Origin: a virus
Length of the DNA stretch: 45,393 nt
Reading direction: 5' to 3' (one strand)
IMG/VR virus record: IMGVR_UViG_3300036945_000541
Location: 1 to 45,393 of that record
Shown here: positions 22,668 to 29,668 of the stretch, piece by piece
Position numbering within the stretch: position 1 is the stretch's first letter
Layout: every line of letters begins with the position of its first letter
Position numbers and translations under genes: made by a program
Notes under the pieces: model-generated
Database searches by the model: none
What the model saw: only the letters and a program-made list of their open reading frames with translations
What the model was told of the DNA's origin: nothing

Positions 22668-24955
22668 ACCCACTTTTTGAAAACATTCCGCCGGAACTTC
22701 GCGCCCTTCCACAATGGGTTTGCGCTGGTTCCGACAAGATACCAGTGAACCCCCGGACCGGCCAACGGGCGGACCCGGCCAACCCCGCAACCGGCGGAAC
22801 ATTCGCGGAAGCGGTTCAAGCGGGAATGAAACATGTTGGCTTCATTCTTGGGTTGAATGATCCTTTTGCAATCATTGACTTGGACAACCCTTTTGAACGG
22901 GTCCTTGCCGGGGTCAAATCGGATATTGTGGAAGGGGACGCGGACTTTCCCCAAGCCCTTGAAATTGCCGCCCGTCATCAAAAGATTTTGGAAGCGTTCC
23001 CAACTTACGCGGAACTTTCACAAAGCGGGAAGGGCGTTCATTTGGTCATGAAGGGGGTCTTGCCTTGCGGGGTCCGCCGGGACAAGGTGGAACTTTACGC
23101 AAATCAAAGATATATCATTTTCACGGGGAACGTCTTGCGCAATGCCGCCGTCAATGATTGCCAAGAAAACCTTGCCGAATTGTTCCGTCAAATCGGTTCC
23201 CTTGTTGATGATTCCGGGGAACTAATTGAAGAGGAAGAAACCCAACCGGACGCTTCAATTTGGGCAATGGCAACACGGGCAAGCAACGCGGAAAAGTTTG
23301 TTGCGTTGTGTCAAGGTGAGTGGTCCGGCTTGGGGTATCCGTCCCAAAGTGAAGCGGATTACGCCTTGCTTTCAATGTTGGCTTTCTATTCCCGAAGCAA
23401 TGAACAAATCCGGCGCATGTTCCGACAAACCCACCTTGCCAACCGGACGAAGGCAACGCGGAATGATGTTTACTTGAACCGGTCCTTGCGGCGTATCCGG
23501 GCGCGTGAAGCCCCCATTGTTGACGTGTCCGCCCTTGCCTTGATTCCAACCCCACCGGCCCCGGAAGCCGCCCCCAAGCCTTCGGAAATCGTTCTTGAAG
23601 CCTTGCCGGACCAAACGGGCAACCCCTTCGGAAATTACACGTTCCCGCCGGGTCTTGTGGGGGACGTTGCAAGATACGTCCTTTCAAGCGCAATCCGCCC
23701 GGTTCCCGAAGTTGCCCTTGCCGCCGCCCTTGCGCTTTGCGCTGGTATTTGCGCCCGGTCTTACAACATAAGCGGAACCGGCTTGAATCAATATATCATT
23801 GTTTTGGCAAAGACGGGCCGGGGCAAGGAAGGCGCGGCGTCCGGGATTGACCAATTGATTGCCGCCGTCCGGCAAGGGATACCAATGGCGGACCAGTTTC
23901 TAGGACCCGCCGCCTTCGCTTCGGGGCAAGCTCTTGTGAAGGTCCTTGACCGGGTTCCTTGCTTCGTTTCAATCCTTGGGGAATTCGGGTTGACCCTTCA
24001 ACAAATTTGTGACCCCCAAGCCAACCCCGCCCTTGTGATGTTGCGCCGGGTCTTGTTGGACATTTACGCCAAAAGCGGATTTTCAAAGGTGTTGCGTTCT
24101 TCGGTTTATTCGGATTCCGACAAAAACACAAAGGTCATTCAAGCCCCCAACGTTTCCTTGTTGGGTGAATCAACGCCGGAAACCTTTTTCAACGGGCTTG
24201 ATATATCCCATATTGCGGAAGGCTTGATTCCCCGCTTTTCAATTATTGAATACAAGGGACCCCGGCCCGCCACAAATCCAAACGCATTCCACCCGCCGGG
24301 GGAAACGCTGGTTGCCGCCCTTGGGCAATTCATCACGGTTGCCGTGACAACCCAACAAAATCACACGGTTTGCCCGGTCCGCATGGAACCCGAAGCCAAA
24401 ACGATTTTGGACGCATTGAACAATGAAGCGGACCGCCGAATAAATGAAGACGGGTCCGAAGTTGAAGCGGAACTTTGGAACCGGGCGCATTTGAAAGGAT
24501 TGAAGATTGCCGCCTTGATTGCCGCCGGTTGCAACCCCCACGCGCCCGCAATCACCGGGGAAATTGCCGCTTGGGCGGTTGCCTTCGTCCGGCGTGAAAT
24601 CGGCGGAATCATGGAACGTTTCCAAAGCGGGGAAGTTGGCAACGGGGAAGCGAAACAAGAGGCGGAATTGCGCCGGTTGTTCAAACATTTTCAAACCTTG
24701 TCCCCGGAACAACGCCTTCAATACCGTTGCCCGGACGGGTTGCTTGACCGGCAAGTTGTCCCGTTCCAATACTTCAACATTTACACGCGCCGCCTTGCTT
24801 GCTTCAAGAATGACAAACGCGGGGCCGGGCGGGCGTTGGCGGATACGCTGGCAACAATGGTGAAGACGGAAGCCTTTGAAATGATTCCGCTTCAACAATT
24901 GACGAGCGAATTCAAGACCCGTTCCCCCATTTATTACCCCGGCCCGGCATGGTAA
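22664..24955 (+). CDS. Primase-polymerase / DUF3987-type helicase fusion
   Basis: The product has 763 residues. The N-terminal module is PrimPol-like: acidic pair D72/D74 in AIIDLDN, the SGKGVHLV motif (121-128) and a RYIIFTG strand (149-155). Residues about 232-280 (LLSMLAFYSRSNEQIRRMF ... YLNRSLRRI) match the helical domain that follows the PrimPol core in NrS-1-type polymerases. From about residue 325 it resembles DUF3987 helicase-like proteins. The expected P-loop reads AKTGRGKEGA (382-391), with Glu instead of Ser/Thr after the Lys, so ATPase activity is uncertain. It should prime, and perhaps unwind, for the family A polymerase. Confidence 0.8.
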   Translation: MNPLFENIPPELRALPQWVCAGSDKIPVNPRTGQRADPANPATGGTFAEAVQAGMKHVGFILGLNDPFAIIDLDNPFERVLAGVKSDIVEGDADFPQALEIAARHQKILEAFPTYAELSQSGKGVHLVMKGVLPCGVRRDKVELYANQRYIIFTGNVLRNAAVNDCQENLAELFRQIGSLVDDSGELIEEEETQPDASIWAMATRASNAEKFVALCQGEWSGLGYPSQSEADYALLSMLAFYSRSNEQIRRMFRQTHLANRTKATRNDVYLNRSLRRIRAREAPIVDVSALALIPTPPAPEAAPKPSEIVLEALPDQTGNPFGNYTFPPGLVGDVARYVLSSAIRPVPEVALAAALALCAGICARSYNISGTGLNQYIIVLAKTGRGKEGAASGIDQLIAAVRQGIPMADQFLGPAAFASGQALVKVLDRVPCFVSILGEFGLTLQQICDPQANPALVMLRRVLLDIYAKSGFSKVLRSSVYSDSDKNTKVIQAPNVSLLGESTPETFFNGLDISHIAEGLIPRFSIIEYKGPRPATNPNAFHPPGETLVAALGQFITVAVTTQQNHTVCPVRMEPEAKTILDALNNEADRRINEDGSEVEAELWNRAHLKGLKIAALIAAGCNPHAPAITGEIAAWAVAFVRREIGGIMERFQSGEVGNGEAKQEAELRRLFKHFQTLSPEQRLQYRCPDGLLDRQVVPFQYFNIYTRRLACFKNDKRGAGRALADTLATMVKTEAFEMIPLQQLTSEFKTRSPIYYPGPAW

Positions 24956-24960
24956 AAACT

Positions 24961-24981
24961 TTTTTTGAAAACTTATATCTT
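24961..24981 (+). promoter_or_regulatory. Candidate promoter before the 167-aa gene
   Basis: A T-rich stretch with TTTTTTTGAAAACTTATATC leads to TATCTT (24976-24981) followed by CCGTTGAC. The same TATCTTTTTCGTTGAC arrangement occurs at 31835. Inferred -10-like element. Confidence 0.4.
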
Positions 24982-25024
24982 TTCCGTTGACGGGTCCCCG
25001 GTCCGCTGGTATTACTTCCCCGCC

Positions 25025-25528
25025 ATGAACGCAACCGCAACCAACACCGCCCAACTTGTCCTTCAAGATTCCCGCTCTTTGCTCTTTTACAACAAAGACC
25101 TTGGGGGATTTTCGGAACCCAACAAAGACAACGCAACACGCCTTGACGCCGGGACTTCCCAACCGGCTTTCATTCGGGCGCATTTCCAAAATCCGCAATT
25201 CATCGTTGAAGTTCCCCTTGTGGAAGCCCCAACCCCGGACAACGCGCATTTGAACCCCCATATCAACGGGACCATCAAACGCCGGGCAATCCCAAGCAAC
25301 CGTTGGGATTACAAAACTTATATTTTCGGGGATTGGTCAATCACTTGCTACCAATACAACCAAAACAAAGGGGCGCATTCGTATTTGCGTTCAACCCGCC
25401 CGGATTACGTCCCCTTGTGGAACGCTTACAACAAGGCAACGAAGGAAAGCTTTGAATGCAAGGACGGCGGAATCAAGCGGGCGCAAAAGATGATTGTCCG
25501 CCATGAAATGAAACGCCACGGGATTTGA
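25025..25528 (+). CDS. Tyr/Asn-rich protein of unknown function (167 aa)
   Basis: The start at 25025 (MNATATNTAQLVLQDSRSLL) is chosen over the upstream ATG at 24965, which lies within the promoter-like element. The product is rich in Asn, Tyr and Arg, with aromatic clusters (NRWDYKTYIFGDWSITCYQYNQN, cut here at 20 would lose the end) in its second half and a basic C-terminus (KRAQKMIVRHEMKRHG). It is the first of the separately promoted genes after the primase-helicase. No family recognised. Its stop codon sits in TTTGATACAAC, another repeated junction element. Confidence 0.55.
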   Translation: MNATATNTAQLVLQDSRSLLFYNKDLGGFSEPNKDNATRLDAGTSQPAFIRAHFQNPQFIVEVPLVEAPTPDNAHLNPHINGTIKRRAIPSNRWDYKTYIFGDWSITCYQYNQNKGAHSYLRSTRPDYVPLWNAYNKATKESFECKDGGIKRAQKMIVRHEMKRHGI

Positions 25529-25539
25529 TACAACTTTCC

Positions 25540-25560
25540 GGGCGGGTCCAACCCCCGCCC
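25540..25560. repeat. Intergenic hairpin GGGCGGG/CCCGCCC
   Basis: GGGCGGG (25540-25546) pairs with CCCGCCC (25554-25560) across a 7-nt loop, between the 167- and 232-residue genes. No T-tract follows on the plus strand. It resembles the hairpins at 26789 and 15088. Confidence 0.5.
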
Positions 25561-25595
25561 CCTTGAACAACAAAACAACAAACCAGAAAAGAAAC

Positions 25596-26294
25596 ATGAT
25601 TCCCAAATTGCTAGTTCTAATCAATCCCCATGAAAAAGGGGACTTGGCCCCAACGGTCCGCTTCACCCCGGACAACGGTTTTTCCGTCCTTCATGGCAAC
25701 ATCAAGGGGGCTTGGCGTGACAACATCACAAACGCCGTTGAAGATTACAACGGAAGCGTTGAACGCGCCTTGAAGCGGTTGCGGCTTGTGTCCTTCGTCC
25801 CCGAAACGTTTGACCTTGGCATTTGCTTCGGGGTCCACAAAGCATTTGAAGCCTTCCAACTTACAACCGCGCCCGCGCCGGTATGGCCGGAAGGCGCAAC
25901 GCCGGGTTGCGGTTGCGTCCGTTGTGAAGAACGGGAAGCCGCCGCCAAGGAAGAGGCAAGCCGCCTTCACCCGCCCAAGCGCAAGCCCGGCGCGGGGTTG
26001 TCCCCCTTGTTGGCTTTGCTGGCAATGTCCGGGGTCCTTGGGTCCTTCCTTGACGACGAAGACGACGAAGACGCCGGGGACTTCACGCGGGACGTTGCGG
26101 ACCTTGACCCGGCCATTGTGGACCATTTGGCAAAGATGGGGTTGCTTTTCATGACCGGCGGCGGACTTGGCCGGGCGGTTGTTGCAATCCCCCGGCGCAT
26201 GGGTGAAGCCTTCATTGTGGAACTTGAAGACGCCATTCGGAACAATGACCTTGAACGGGTCCAACGGTTGACGGCGGACAAGAAATTCGGTTGA
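25596..26294 (+). CDS. Protein of unknown function with CxCxxC and acidic segment (232 aa)
   Basis: The start at 25596 (MIPKLLVLINPHEKGDLAPT) follows an A-rich leader without Shine-Dalgarno. The N-terminal 100 residues form an alpha/beta domain. A CGCVRCEE cluster near residue 107 may bind metal. A hydrophobic Leu-rich stretch (LSPLLALLAMSGVLGSFL) then leads directly into DDEDDEDAGD. The C-terminal 90 residues are helical (GRAVVAIPRRMGEAFIVELE). The hydrophobic segment followed by an acidic run suggests membrane association but this is uncertain. A clear terminator follows. Confidence 0.6.
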   Translation: MIPKLLVLINPHEKGDLAPTVRFTPDNGFSVLHGNIKGAWRDNITNAVEDYNGSVERALKRLRLVSFVPETFDLGICFGVHKAFEAFQLTTAPAPVWPEGATPGCGCVRCEEREAAAKEEASRLHPPKRKPGAGLSPLLALLAMSGVLGSFLDDEDDEDAGDFTRDVADLDPAIVDHLAKMGLLFMTGGGLGRAVVAIPRRMGEAFIVELEDAIRNNDLERVQRLTADKKFG

Positions 26295-26326
26295 ATCCCC
26301 CCGCTTGTGTTTCATAGTTGAAGGGT

Positions 26327-26371
26327 CCCCGTCCGGTGAAAGATTCCGGGCGGGGATTTTTTTTTACTTTT
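26327..26371 (+). terminator. Rho-independent terminator
   Basis: CCCCGTCCGG (26327-26336) pairs with CCGGGCGGGG (26346-26355) with one G-T wobble and a 9-nt loop, followed by nine T. It ends the transcript of the 232-residue gene and lies directly ahead of the next promoter. Confidence 0.88.
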
Positions 26372-26384
26372 TTCACTTTGGGGG

Positions 26385-26413
26385 TTGACGTGGGTCCGGG
26401 CGTGATATATCAA
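26385..26413 (+). promoter_or_regulatory. Candidate promoter giving a leaderless message
   Basis: TTGACG (26385-26390), 17-bp spacer, TATCAA (26408-26413), then 6 nt to the ATG at 26420. With usual spacing the transcript would begin at or next to the A of the start codon. TATCAA lies inside GTGATATATCAA, a variant of the recurrent palindrome. Confidence 0.5.
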
Positions 26414-26419
26414 TTGCGC

Positions 26420-26779
26420 ATGTCCGAAACAAACAACACCGCCGCCAAGGGTTCCGCCCGTGCTTACAACGCGCCAACCGTTGACCTTTACGAAGCCCTT
26501 GAAGACCCAAGGGGATTTTTTGAAGCCGTGCTTGGCTTTGACGAAATGGCCGGGCGTTGGTTCCGCTTGACCGCCGCCACGCAACGCCGGTTTTTCGGCA
26601 ATGTCCCCTTCGGACGCCGGGCAATCATGGTTGACGCGGAAGGCGTTGTTTCAATCTTCAAGACGCAAGCCTTCGGTCAAGATTTTGATATTTGGAAGCT
26701 TCGCTTTGACCATAGCGCAAAGGCTTGGGTTGGGGCTTCCGACAATCACCCATTGAACGCCCTTCCTTGCAACCTTTGA
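26420..26779 (+). CDS. Protein of unknown function (119 aa), ATGTCC cassette
   Basis: It starts ATGTCCGAA, 6 nt after a -10-like TATCAA, between a strong terminator and the next gene, so it is an independent transcription unit. The product begins MSETNNTAAKGSARAYNAPT and then forms a compact alpha/beta domain with FFEAVLGFDEMAGRWFRLTA and a basic FFGNVPFGRRAIMVD segment. No family recognised. Size, isolation and placement suggest a host-interaction gene; this is inference. Confidence 0.6.
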   Translation: MSETNNTAAKGSARAYNAPTVDLYEALEDPRGFFEAVLGFDEMAGRWFRLTAATQRRFFGNVPFGRRAIMVDAEGVVSIFKTQAFGQDFDIWKLRFDHSAKAWVGASDNHPLNALPCNL

Positions 26780-26788
26780 CCCCAACCC

Positions 26789-26809
26789 CGGCGGGTTCCA
26801 TCCCCGCCG
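26789..26809. repeat. Intergenic hairpin CGGCGGG/CCCGCCG
   Basis: CGGCGGG (26789-26795) pairs with CCCGCCG (26803-26809) with loop TTCCATC. Near-identical sequence occurs in the minus-strand leader at 15088-15108. Confidence 0.5.
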
Positions 26810-26827
26810 CAACCAACACCCGCCACA

Positions 26828-27148
26828 ATGAAACCGCCCGCCTTGACCTTCACCTTCCGAATCAACGGAACCCTTCACGTTGTCCTTGGGACGCTTGAAG
26901 ACGCCGCCGCCATGGAAGACCAGAAAGCCGCCTTGCGCCGCAAGGGACGCGCCGCCATGCTTGCCGGTGCGGAAGTGGAAGCGGACGGCGTGATTGAATG
27001 GATTGAAGACGTTGAACAATACCCCGCCCAATGGGACGAAAGCGGGAACCGTTGCCTTCATGCCCGGACCCACTTTGCAAAGGGTCCCGCCGGGCTTGTC
27101 AAAACCGTTGAAAAAATCTTTTTCAGAAAGCCGGAAGATTTTTCTTGA
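26828..27148 (+). CDS. Protein of unknown function (106 aa)
   Basis: The product has 106 residues beginning MKPPALTFTFRINGTLHVVL, with a beta-strand start and then an Ala/Glu-rich helix (EDAAAMEDQKAALRRKGRAA). Two closely placed aromatic segments (VIEWIEDVEQYPAQWDE) and HARTHF follow. It lies 48 bp after the 119-residue gene and probably shares its transcript. Its TGA stop is part of the TTGATATATCAA that opens the next cassette. No family recognised. Confidence 0.55.
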   Translation: MKPPALTFTFRINGTLHVVLGTLEDAAAMEDQKAALRRKGRAAMLAGAEVEADGVIEWIEDVEQYPAQWDESGNRCLHARTHFAKGPAGLVKTVEKIFFRKPEDFS

Positions 27149-27156
27149 TATATCAA
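27145..27156 (+). promoter_or_regulatory. Palindromic element TTGATATATCAA
   Basis: Exact copy of the 12-bp palindrome. It contains the stop codon of the 106-residue gene and lies 24 nt before the ATGTCC start at 27181. Confidence 0.55.
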
Positions 27157-27180
27157 TCCGCCCCAACTATTCCTTTTTGC

Positions 27181-27471
27181 ATGTCCAACACCGCCACGCT
27201 TCCCGCCCCTTGCCGCATTCAAATCGGCAAGACCGTTTACAACGCAACCGCCCAAGCTTGGGAAGGTTCCGCCGAATACCCCGCGCCCGGTCCTTACTTT
27301 TGGGAACTGGTTGCAACGAAGGGTTGCAAGCAACCGAAAAACCTCTTCCCGGATTTCCGGGGCAACTATGAAACCGGAACCTTCACCCTGTATTCCGCGC
27401 AAAACGGAAGCCGCCGGACCGGTCTTCCCAAACTTGTGAAAGCAACAATCTTCACCGGCCCCCAAGCATGA
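27181..27471 (+). CDS. Protein of unknown function (96 aa), ATGTCC cassette
   Basis: It starts ATGTCCAACACC; the leader (palindrome, then TATTCCTTTTTGC) is nearly the same as that of the minus-strand gene at 15519 although the proteins differ. The product has a beta-rich small domain (CRIQIGKTVYNATAQAWEGS, PGPYFWELVATKG) with Tyr/Trp residues that could form an OB- or SH3-like barrel; this is a guess. It is the first of a run of five genes coupled by ATGA overlaps up to the iteron region. Confidence 0.6.
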   Translation: MSNTATLPAPCRIQIGKTVYNATAQAWEGSAEYPAPGPYFWELVATKGCKQPKNLFPDFRGNYETGTFTLYSAQNGSRRTGLPKLVKATIFTGPQA

Positions 27472-27749
27472 ACAAAAGAACAATCAACCGCGCCTTGCGC
27501 CCCTTGGGTCTTGAAATCCAAAACAACCGGGGCGGGTATTCGTATTTCACAAGCCGCCGCTTCGGTCATCAAATCGGCGCGTCCGTTTACGTTTCTTATT
27601 TGTCTTCCTTGCCCCTTTCCCGGTGGGTTGACGAAGCCCGCGCCGCAATCCGGGAACATAGGGCAACCGGCGTTCCCTACGCGGACAACGCCCGCCGAAT
27701 GGCCAAACACGCTTTCAAATTTTCCCCAACCAGAAACCAACAACCATGA
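27468..27749 (+). CDS. Small basic protein of unknown function (93 aa)
   Basis: The product has 93 residues with ATGA overlaps on both sides. It begins MNKRTINRALRPLGLEIQNN and carries an aromatic segment (GGYSYFTSRRFGHQIGASVYV) and an Arg/Ala-rich C-terminus (EARAAIREHRATG). The charge pattern would suit nucleic-acid or protein binding. No family recognised. Neighbours are other orphans in the same transcription unit. Confidence 0.55.
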   Translation: MNKRTINRALRPLGLEIQNNRGGYSYFTSRRFGHQIGASVYVSYLSSLPLSRWVDEARAAIREHRATGVPYADNARRMAKHAFKFSPTRNQQP

Positions 27750-27934
27750 CAACAACACGCCGCCGCCGTCATCATTTTTATATGATGCAACCCAAGGGTT
27801 CCGAAAAATGGATTGAATGCAAAAAGGACGCCTTGCGCGTCTTGCGCGAATTCCACGGCAAGGAACGGGTCCTTGTGGACACGCGGGAAATGGACCGTTC
27901 CGTTTCCCATTTCATCACAATTGAACAATCATGA
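27746..27934 (+). CDS. Small basic protein of unknown function (62 aa)
   Basis: The product has 62 residues, joined by ATGA to both neighbours. It begins MTTTRRRRHHFYMMQPKGSE and contains KKDALRVLREFHGKERVLVD; mixed alpha/beta, very basic at the start. No motif or family recognised. Confidence 0.5.
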   Translation: MTTTRRRRHHFYMMQPKGSEKWIECKKDALRVLREFHGKERVLVDTREMDRSVSHFITIEQS

Positions 27935-28350
27935 AAACATATATCATTGACAACACGCTTCACGTTGAATTGACCCAAGCGGAAAATCACGCCGTCCATT
28001 GCGCCGGGTGGGTTCCGTTCAATAGCTATGACCCGGCGGAAGCAAGGCTTGGCCGGGTTTTGGTTCAACAAGTCAAGACGCTGGTCCGGGAACGCTTCCA
28101 AAGGACCGGCAAGGCAACGGCAATCAAAGTGACGGTGGAAGCCCCACCGGCCCGCCCGGACGGCTTGGAAGCCCAACGGGAAGCTTGGGCGCGTGAAGCC
28201 GCCTTTCTTACCGGATACGATTTGAAGACATGCCGCCACGTTGCAAACAATACCAACACGGAAGCGCAAGCAATGGGGGTTTTGGAAATGGCGGCAATGT
28301 CCCGCAAATCCCCGGAATCAATTATTGAACAAATCCTTTCCCACAAATGA
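27931..28350 (+). CDS. Protein of unknown function (139 aa)
   Basis: The product has 139 residues, ATGA-coupled on both sides. The N-terminal part (MKTYIIDNTLHVELTQAENH) is strand-rich. The C-terminal part (AREAAFLTGYDLKTCRHVAN ... MAAMSRKSPESIIEQILSHK) is helical and resembles a short DNA-binding or adaptor bundle, without a recognised family. It is the last sizeable gene before the iteron region. Confidence 0.55.
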   Translation: MKTYIIDNTLHVELTQAENHAVHCAGWVPFNSYDPAEARLGRVLVQQVKTLVRERFQRTGKATAIKVTVEAPPARPDGLEAQREAWAREAAFLTGYDLKTCRHVANNTNTEAQAMGVLEMAAMSRKSPESIIEQILSHK

Positions 28351-28502
28351 ACGCGCAACGTGAAAGGACCTTTGAAAAGATTTGCAACGCGCAAGCGGCA
28401 ATCACCCGGCAATTGCATTCACACGGGAAAGCGGATTTCCGCCGGGTCCGTAAATGGGTGAACATTCGCAACAAATGGTTGCGGGCATTCAAAAGAATAT
28501 GA
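28347..28502 (+). CDS. Small highly basic protein (51 aa) next to the iterons
   Basis: A 51-residue frame starts with an ATGA overlap at 28347 and ends TGA at 28502. It is a single basic helical protein (MNAQRERTFEKICNAQAAIT ... FRRVRKWVNIRNKWLRAFKR) with about a third Arg/Lys. It directly precedes the TGTTTACC repeat cluster. A nucleic-acid-binding role, perhaps at the iterons, is inferred from charge and position only. Confidence 0.5.
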   Translation: MNAQRERTFEKICNAQAAITRQLHSHGKADFRRVRKWVNIRNKWLRAFKRI

Positions 28503-28507
28503 AAACG

Positions 28508-28547
28508 CCCCGTGTTTACCTTTGTTTACCTCTTGTTTACCACGGGG
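28508..28547. repeat. Inverted repeat enclosing the first iterons
   Basis: CCCCGTG (28508-28514) and CACGGGG (28541-28547) are perfect complements and enclose the first three TGTTTACC units; this could form a cruciform or a stem at the edge of the repeat cluster. Confidence 0.6.
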
Positions 28548-28822
28548 TAAACAACGCAACTTGTTGGTTTTCAATGAGTTGCGCGGCTTGTTTACCTTGT
28601 TTACCAGTTTTCCCGGAAAAAGACATTTTCACCCATTCACACGCGGACCGGGGAATTCCCCGCGCGTTCATGAGCGGTTTTTTATTCCTGAAATACGGTA
28701 AACAAGGGTAAACAAGGTAAACAACAATAAATTGATAAATAGAAAGTAAATGAATTTCAATGACTTATGACTTTTTTCTAATTGTTTACCAAAAACGGCC
28801 AAAAGGTAAACAACGGTAAACG
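28513..28822. repeat. Iteron cluster (TGTTTACC), candidate replication origin
   Basis: Eleven exact copies of TGTTTACC or its complement GGTAAACA: forward at 28513, 28523, 28534, 28589, 28598, 28783; reverse at 28546, 28697, 28707, 28716, 28805; plus GGTAAACG at 28815. Neighbouring copies are 9-11 bp apart, about one helical turn. Between the two main groups lie a 14-bp palindrome (28649-28662, around GGGGAATTCCCC) and an AT-rich stretch (about 28723-28783) suitable for unwinding. The region has no credible gene from 28503 to 28851. The layout matches iteron-type origins, with an unknown initiator; the unit is not a DnaA box. A dense operator array is the alternative. Confidence 0.75.
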
Positions 28823-28851
28823 GACCTTTTTCAACAAAAACAACAAATAGA

Positions 28852-29142
28852 ATGAACAACATGATTGAAATGAACGATTCGGAAAAAATAGAATTCGCAA
28901 CGCTGGTCCTTGCTATTGTGGAAGCCCGGCATTCCATCTTGATTGAACGCGTTGGGTCTTTCGCTTGGAACCTTCCAAGGGAATTCTTTGAAGTTTCCGC
29001 AAATCCCGAATACCCCGGAATTTCCAAAATGTCCCGGCAAGGGCTTTTGCCCGCCGTCCGGTTTATTGTGGAAACTATCCGCAAGGAAGACGAAAAAGCC
29101 CTTGTCCAAAAGGTTGCCAACCTTGAAGTTCCTTGCGCATGA
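28852..29142 (+). CDS. Protein of unknown function (96 aa) downstream of the iterons
   Basis: The product has 96 residues beginning MNNMIEMNDSEKIEFATLVL. It is acidic and helical in the first half, with a segment AWNLPREFFEVSANPEYPGI and a C-terminal helix (AVRFIVETIRKEDEKALVQK). The ATG follows an A-rich leader with no Shine-Dalgarno, immediately after the last iteron. It is ATGA-coupled to the next gene. No family recognised; it could be the iteron-binding initiator by position, but no HTH is visible. Confidence 0.55.
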   Translation: MNNMIEMNDSEKIEFATLVLAIVEARHSILIERVGSFAWNLPREFFEVSANPEYPGISKMSRQGLLPAVRFIVETIRKEDEKALVQKVANLEVPCA

Positions 29143-29432
29143 CAACACGCCCCACCCATGAAGAAAATTGCGCCCTTGCGCGAAACATCAAACGTTCCCG
29201 CGTTGACGGGCCAACCCTTCGCATTGCTTGGCTTGCCAGCGGGGCGGACCAATCCCCACCGGGGACCCATTACAAGGCGGAAACGCTGGTTGGAACGGTC
29301 CGCCGGGTCTTCCATGTCTTTATCCCGGCCCCGGTCAACAACCGCGCAACGGTCAAGGTTGCGTTGATGAATCAACTTGAAGGCTTGACCCAAGCCAAGC
29401 CCGCAATCACGGTTGCGGAAATCACCCAATAA
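29139..29432 (+). CDS. Protein of unknown function (97 aa)
   Basis: The start at 29139 (MTTRPTHEENCALARNIKRS) makes an ATGA overlap with the previous stop; 97 residues. A basic N-terminal helix is followed by beta segments (TLVGTVRRVFHVFIPAPVNN, RATVKVALMNQLEGL) and TVAEITQ at the end. No family recognised. Confidence 0.55.
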   Translation: MTTRPTHEENCALARNIKRSRVDGPTLRIAWLASGADQSPPGTHYKAETLVGTVRRVFHVFIPAPVNNRATVKVALMNQLEGLTQAKPAITVAEITQ

Positions 29433-29440
29433 AAAACAAC

Positions 29441-29668
29441 ATGAAGCCCCAACCATTCCGCGCCCCCTATCCGGTCAAGACATATCAACCCCGCCCCCGG
29501 TTCATTTACCGGGCAAGGTTTCGGAAAGCCTCTTGTTGGGTCCTTGCCGGGGTCCTTGGCGTCCTTGCCGGGGTCTTCGGGGACCTTCACCCCGCCTTGA
29601 CCCTTGCGGCGTCACTTGGGGCGTTTGCGGCAATCGGCGTTGCGTTGGCCAACCTCTTCAAGATATGA
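29441..29668 (+). CDS. Small membrane protein with two helices (75 aa)
   Basis: The product has 75 residues. A basic Pro-rich N-terminus (MKPQPFRAPYPVKTYQPRPR) is followed by two hydrophobic segments, about residues 31-47 (SCWVLAGVLGVLAGVFG) and 51-72 (ALTLAASLGAFAAIGVALAN), separated by a short Asp/His turn. Its hairpin topology resembles small holins or inner-membrane effectors. It is far from the lysis genes, so a superinfection-exclusion or host-takeover role is equally possible. It is ATGA-coupled to the next gene. Confidence 0.6.
   Translation: MKPQPFRAPYPVKTYQPRPRFIYRARFRKASCWVLAGVLGVLAGVFGDLHPALTLAASLGAFAAIGVALANLFKI

Noticed and set aside
24239-25261. Minus-strand 340-codon frame
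   Set aside because: Antisense to the conserved C-terminal half of the primase-helicase and to the following gene; composition typical of a shadow frame.
28513-28822. DnaA-box origin
   Set aside because: The repeat TTGTTTACC matches the TTATCCACA consensus at only about half of its positions and is identical in all copies, so it is better treated as a distinct iteron.
28503-28851. CRISPR-like array
   Set aside because: Units are 8-9 bp, occur in both orientations and lack spacers of uniform 30-40 bp length; no Cas genes besides a generic RecB/Cas4-like nuclease.
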